8,432 bases of DNA from an uncultured Sphingomonadales bacterium (GTDB lineage: Bacteria; Pseudomonadota; Alphaproteobacteria; Sphingomonadales; Sphingomonadaceae), in NCBI GenBank assembly GCA_903868655.1, contig CAIPWG010000024.1, positions 1-8,432 of the forward strand, read 5' to 3'. Each line of letters begins with the position of its first letter. The stretch's first letter is position 1. Positions 6,621 through 8,432 of the stretch are shown piece after piece. Both the position numbers and the translations under genes were made by a program. The notes under the pieces were generated by a model. The model saw only the letters and a list, made by a program, of their open reading frames with translations, had not been told where the DNA came from and made no database searches.

Positions 6621-8432
6621 TGACCGACCCGATTTACGTGGTCGATGACCTGATCGCGCAAGACATCGATGCTTATCTGGACATGCATCAGCACAAGACG
6701 ATGCTGCGTTTCATCACCTGCGGCAGCGTCGATGACGGCAAATCGACGCTGATCGGCCGTCTGCTGTATGATTCGAAAATGATTTTCGAAGACCAGCTGG
6801 CCGCGCTCGAAAGTGATTCAAAACGGCAGGGCACTCAAGGCCAGGCGATTGATTTCGCACTGCTGGTCGACGGACTGGCCGCCGAACGCGAACAGGGCAT
6901 CACCATCGATGTGGCCTATCGCTTCTTCAACACCGAGCGCCGCAAATTCATCGTCGCCGATTGTCCGGGGCACGAGCAATATACCCGCAACATGATCACA
7001 GGCGCCTCGACCGCCGACCTGGCGGTGATCCTGGTCGATGCGCGCAAAGGTGTGCTGGTGCAGACCCGGCGTCATTCATACTTGTGCCAGTTGATCGGCA
7101 TCCGCAATGTGGTGCTGGCGGTCAACAAGATGGATCTGGTCGGGTATGATCAGACGACATTCGATGCAATCGTGCGCGACTATACCGAATTTGCGCGCTC
7201 TATCGGGATTGACCGGTTCACTGCATTGCCGATTTCGGGGTTTCAGGGTGACAATATCACCACGCGTTCGGCCAACACACCGTGGTACAGCGGCCCGACG
7301 CTGATCGACCATCTGGAATCGGTTGACGTCAATGCTGCGCTCGAACGCGACCGGCCGTTTCGTTTGCCGGTGCAATGGGTCAATCGGCCCAATCTGGATT
7401 TTCGCGGGTTTTCCGGGCAGATCGCCACTGGATCGGTCCGCACCGGCGATGCCATCCGCGTGCTGCCGTCGGGCAAGACCAGCACGGTGACACGAATCGT
7501 GACACAAGACGGCGATCTGGACGAAGCTGTGGCGGGCCAGTCGATCACGCTGTGCCTGGCCGATGAGATCGATTGTTCGCGCGGCAGCGTGATCGCGCCC
7601 GCCGACGCTCCGCCCGAAGTGGCCGACCAGTTCGAAGCCACATTGGTCTGGTTGAATGACGAGGCTTTGATCCCCGGTCGCGCCTATTGGCTCAAACTGG
7701 GAACGCAGACCGTCTCGGCCACTGTCCAGTCGCCCAAATATGTCGTCAACGTCAACACCATCGAACACATGGCGGCGAAGACTCTCGATCTCAACGCCAT
7801 TGGTGTAGTCGAGCTGACCGCTGACCGCGCCATCGTGTTTGACGCTTATGCCGAAAACCGCACGCTGGGCGGGTTCATCCTGATCGACAAGATCAGCCAT
7901 GCAACCGTGGCCGCAGGCATGCTGCATTTCAGCCTTCGTCGCGCGCAAAACGTGCATTGGCAGGCGCTTGATGTCACGCGTGAAGCGCGGGCCATGCTGA
8001 AAAATCAGACCGCGCAAGTGCTGTGGTTCACCGGCCTTTCGGGCTCAGGCAAATCGACGATTGCCAATCTGGTCGAGAAAAAGCTGCACGCCATGGGCAA
8101 GCACACGTTCCTCCTGGATGGTGACAATGTGCGCCACGGCTTGAACAAGGATCTGGGCTTTACCGAAACCGATCGCATCGAAAATATCCGCCGGGTGGGT
8201 GAAGTCGCGCGGCTGATGACCGATGCGGGGCTGATCGTGATCACCGCATTCATCAGCCCGTTCCGCGCCGAACGCGATATGGTGCGCGCGATGATTGCCG
8301 AGGGCGAATTTGTCGAAGTGTTTATCGACACCCCGCTGGACGTCGCCGAGGGCCGCGACGTCAAAGGCCTGTACAAAAAGGCGCGTGCCGGATCGTTGAA
8401 GAATTTCACCGGCATCGATAGCCCTTATGAAG
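6620..8432 (+). CDS. cysNC: Bifunctional sulfate adenylyltransferase subunit 1 / adenylylsulfate kinase, 3' end cut by window
   Basis: This fused protein joins the GTPase subunit of ATP sulfurylase (CysN) to APS kinase (CysC), so APS made with CysD can pass on to PAPS. The frame stays open for 604 codons to the window edge; relatives are about 630-640 residues, so only the last 30 or so are missing. The CysN part has the translation-factor GTPase motifs: P-loop GSVDDGKST (35-43), [15 protein letters not shown] switch region (89-103), DCPGH (114-118) and NKMD (169-172). The CysC part begins near residue 460 with Walker A GLSGSGKS (472-479), DGDNVRHG (500-507) and [10 protein letters not shown], in which S546 matches the phospho-acceptor serine of APS kinases. 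The ATG at 6620 overlaps the cysD stop by one base, and the N-terminus [20 protein letters not shown] is typical. I see no break between the two domains. Confidence 0.96.
   Translation, partial: MTDPIYVVDDLIAQDIDAYLDMHQHKTMLRFITCGSVDDGKSTLIGRLLYDSKMIFEDQLAALESDSKRQGTQGQAIDFALLVDGLAAEREQGITIDVAYRFFNTERRKFIVADCPGHEQYTRNMITGASTADLAVILVDARKGVLVQTRRHSYLCQLIGIRNVVLAVNKMDLVGYDQTTFDAIVRDYTEFARSIGIDRFTALPISGFQGDNITTRSANTPWYSGPTLIDHLESVDVNAALERDRPFRLPVQWVNRPNLDFRGFSGQIATGSVRTGDAIRVLPSGKTSTVTRIVTQDGDLDEAVAGQSITLCLADEIDCSRGSVIAPADAPPEVADQFEATLVWLNDEALIPGRAYWLKLGTQTVSATVQSPKYVVNVNTIEHMAAKTLDLNAIGVVELTADRAIVFDAYAENRTLGGFILIDKISHATVAAGMLHFSLRRAQNVHWQALDVTREARAMLKNQTAQVLWFTGLSGSGKSTIANLVEKKLHAMGKHTFLLDGDNVRHGLNKDLGFTETDRIENIRRVGEVARLMTDAGLIVITAFISPFRAERDMVRAMIAEGEFVEVFIDTPLDVAEGRDVKGLYKKARAGSLKNFTGIDSPYE

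Noticed and set aside
7076..8017. A 313-codon minus-strand open frame inside cysNC
   Set aside because: It is antisense to the conserved CysN region, and its composition follows from the opposite strand's codons; no recognisable domain.
1..8432. CRISPR arrays, tRNA or rRNA genes, insertion sequences, toxin-antitoxin or defence genes
   Set aside because: No regularly spaced repeats, cloverleaf-like sequence, transposase motifs or defence domains were seen; nearly all of the window is filled with housekeeping genes.

Overview
The window looks like ordinary chromosomal DNA from a GC-rich alphaproteobacterium, most likely a sphingomonad (Novosphingobium, Sphingomonas or a relative). The clues are a UPF0262 protein (a family found almost only in alphaproteobacteria), an alphaproteobacterial-type 184-residue Dcd, a DnaB with the lineage's extra loops, and a CysN-CysC fusion. 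Base composition looks even. I see no insertion sequence, integrase, tRNA, rRNA, CRISPR array or phage gene. The genus is inference.

Positions 1-2792 are all on the minus strand. Read in transcription order, they hold a UPF0262 protein, a membrane-anchored GH25-like protein, cytidine deaminase (cdd), dCTP deaminase (dcd) and, after a 59-bp gap with a perfect inverted repeat, a saccharopine dehydrogenase-like oxidoreductase cut by the left window edge. The first four genes are tightly packed (11 bp, a 4-bp ATGA overlap, 23 bp) and are probably one operon. Cdd and Dcd both turn cytosine compounds into uracil compounds and so feed the dUMP/thymidylate supply.

A 123-bp divergent region (2793-2915) separates that operon from dnaB, the replicative helicase, on the plus strand. 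It holds a one-mismatch DnaA box inside the loop of a long imperfect hairpin that ends eight bases before the dnaB start codon.

dnaB converges on a LuxR-type regulator gene (minus strand). A small hairpin that includes the regulator's stop codon lies between them. The regulator is in turn divergent from cysD-cysNC (plus strand), the sulfate-activation operon that makes APS and then PAPS. The 119-bp regulator/cysD gap contains a perfect 14-bp palindrome that is a good operator candidate. cysNC overlaps cysD by one base and runs off the right edge with roughly 30 residues missing.

I did not find a convincing undescribed system. The best leads are the GH25-like protein with its catalytic acids replaced or swapped, the structured dnaB leader with a DnaA-box-like site, and the palindrome between the LuxR-type gene and cysD.
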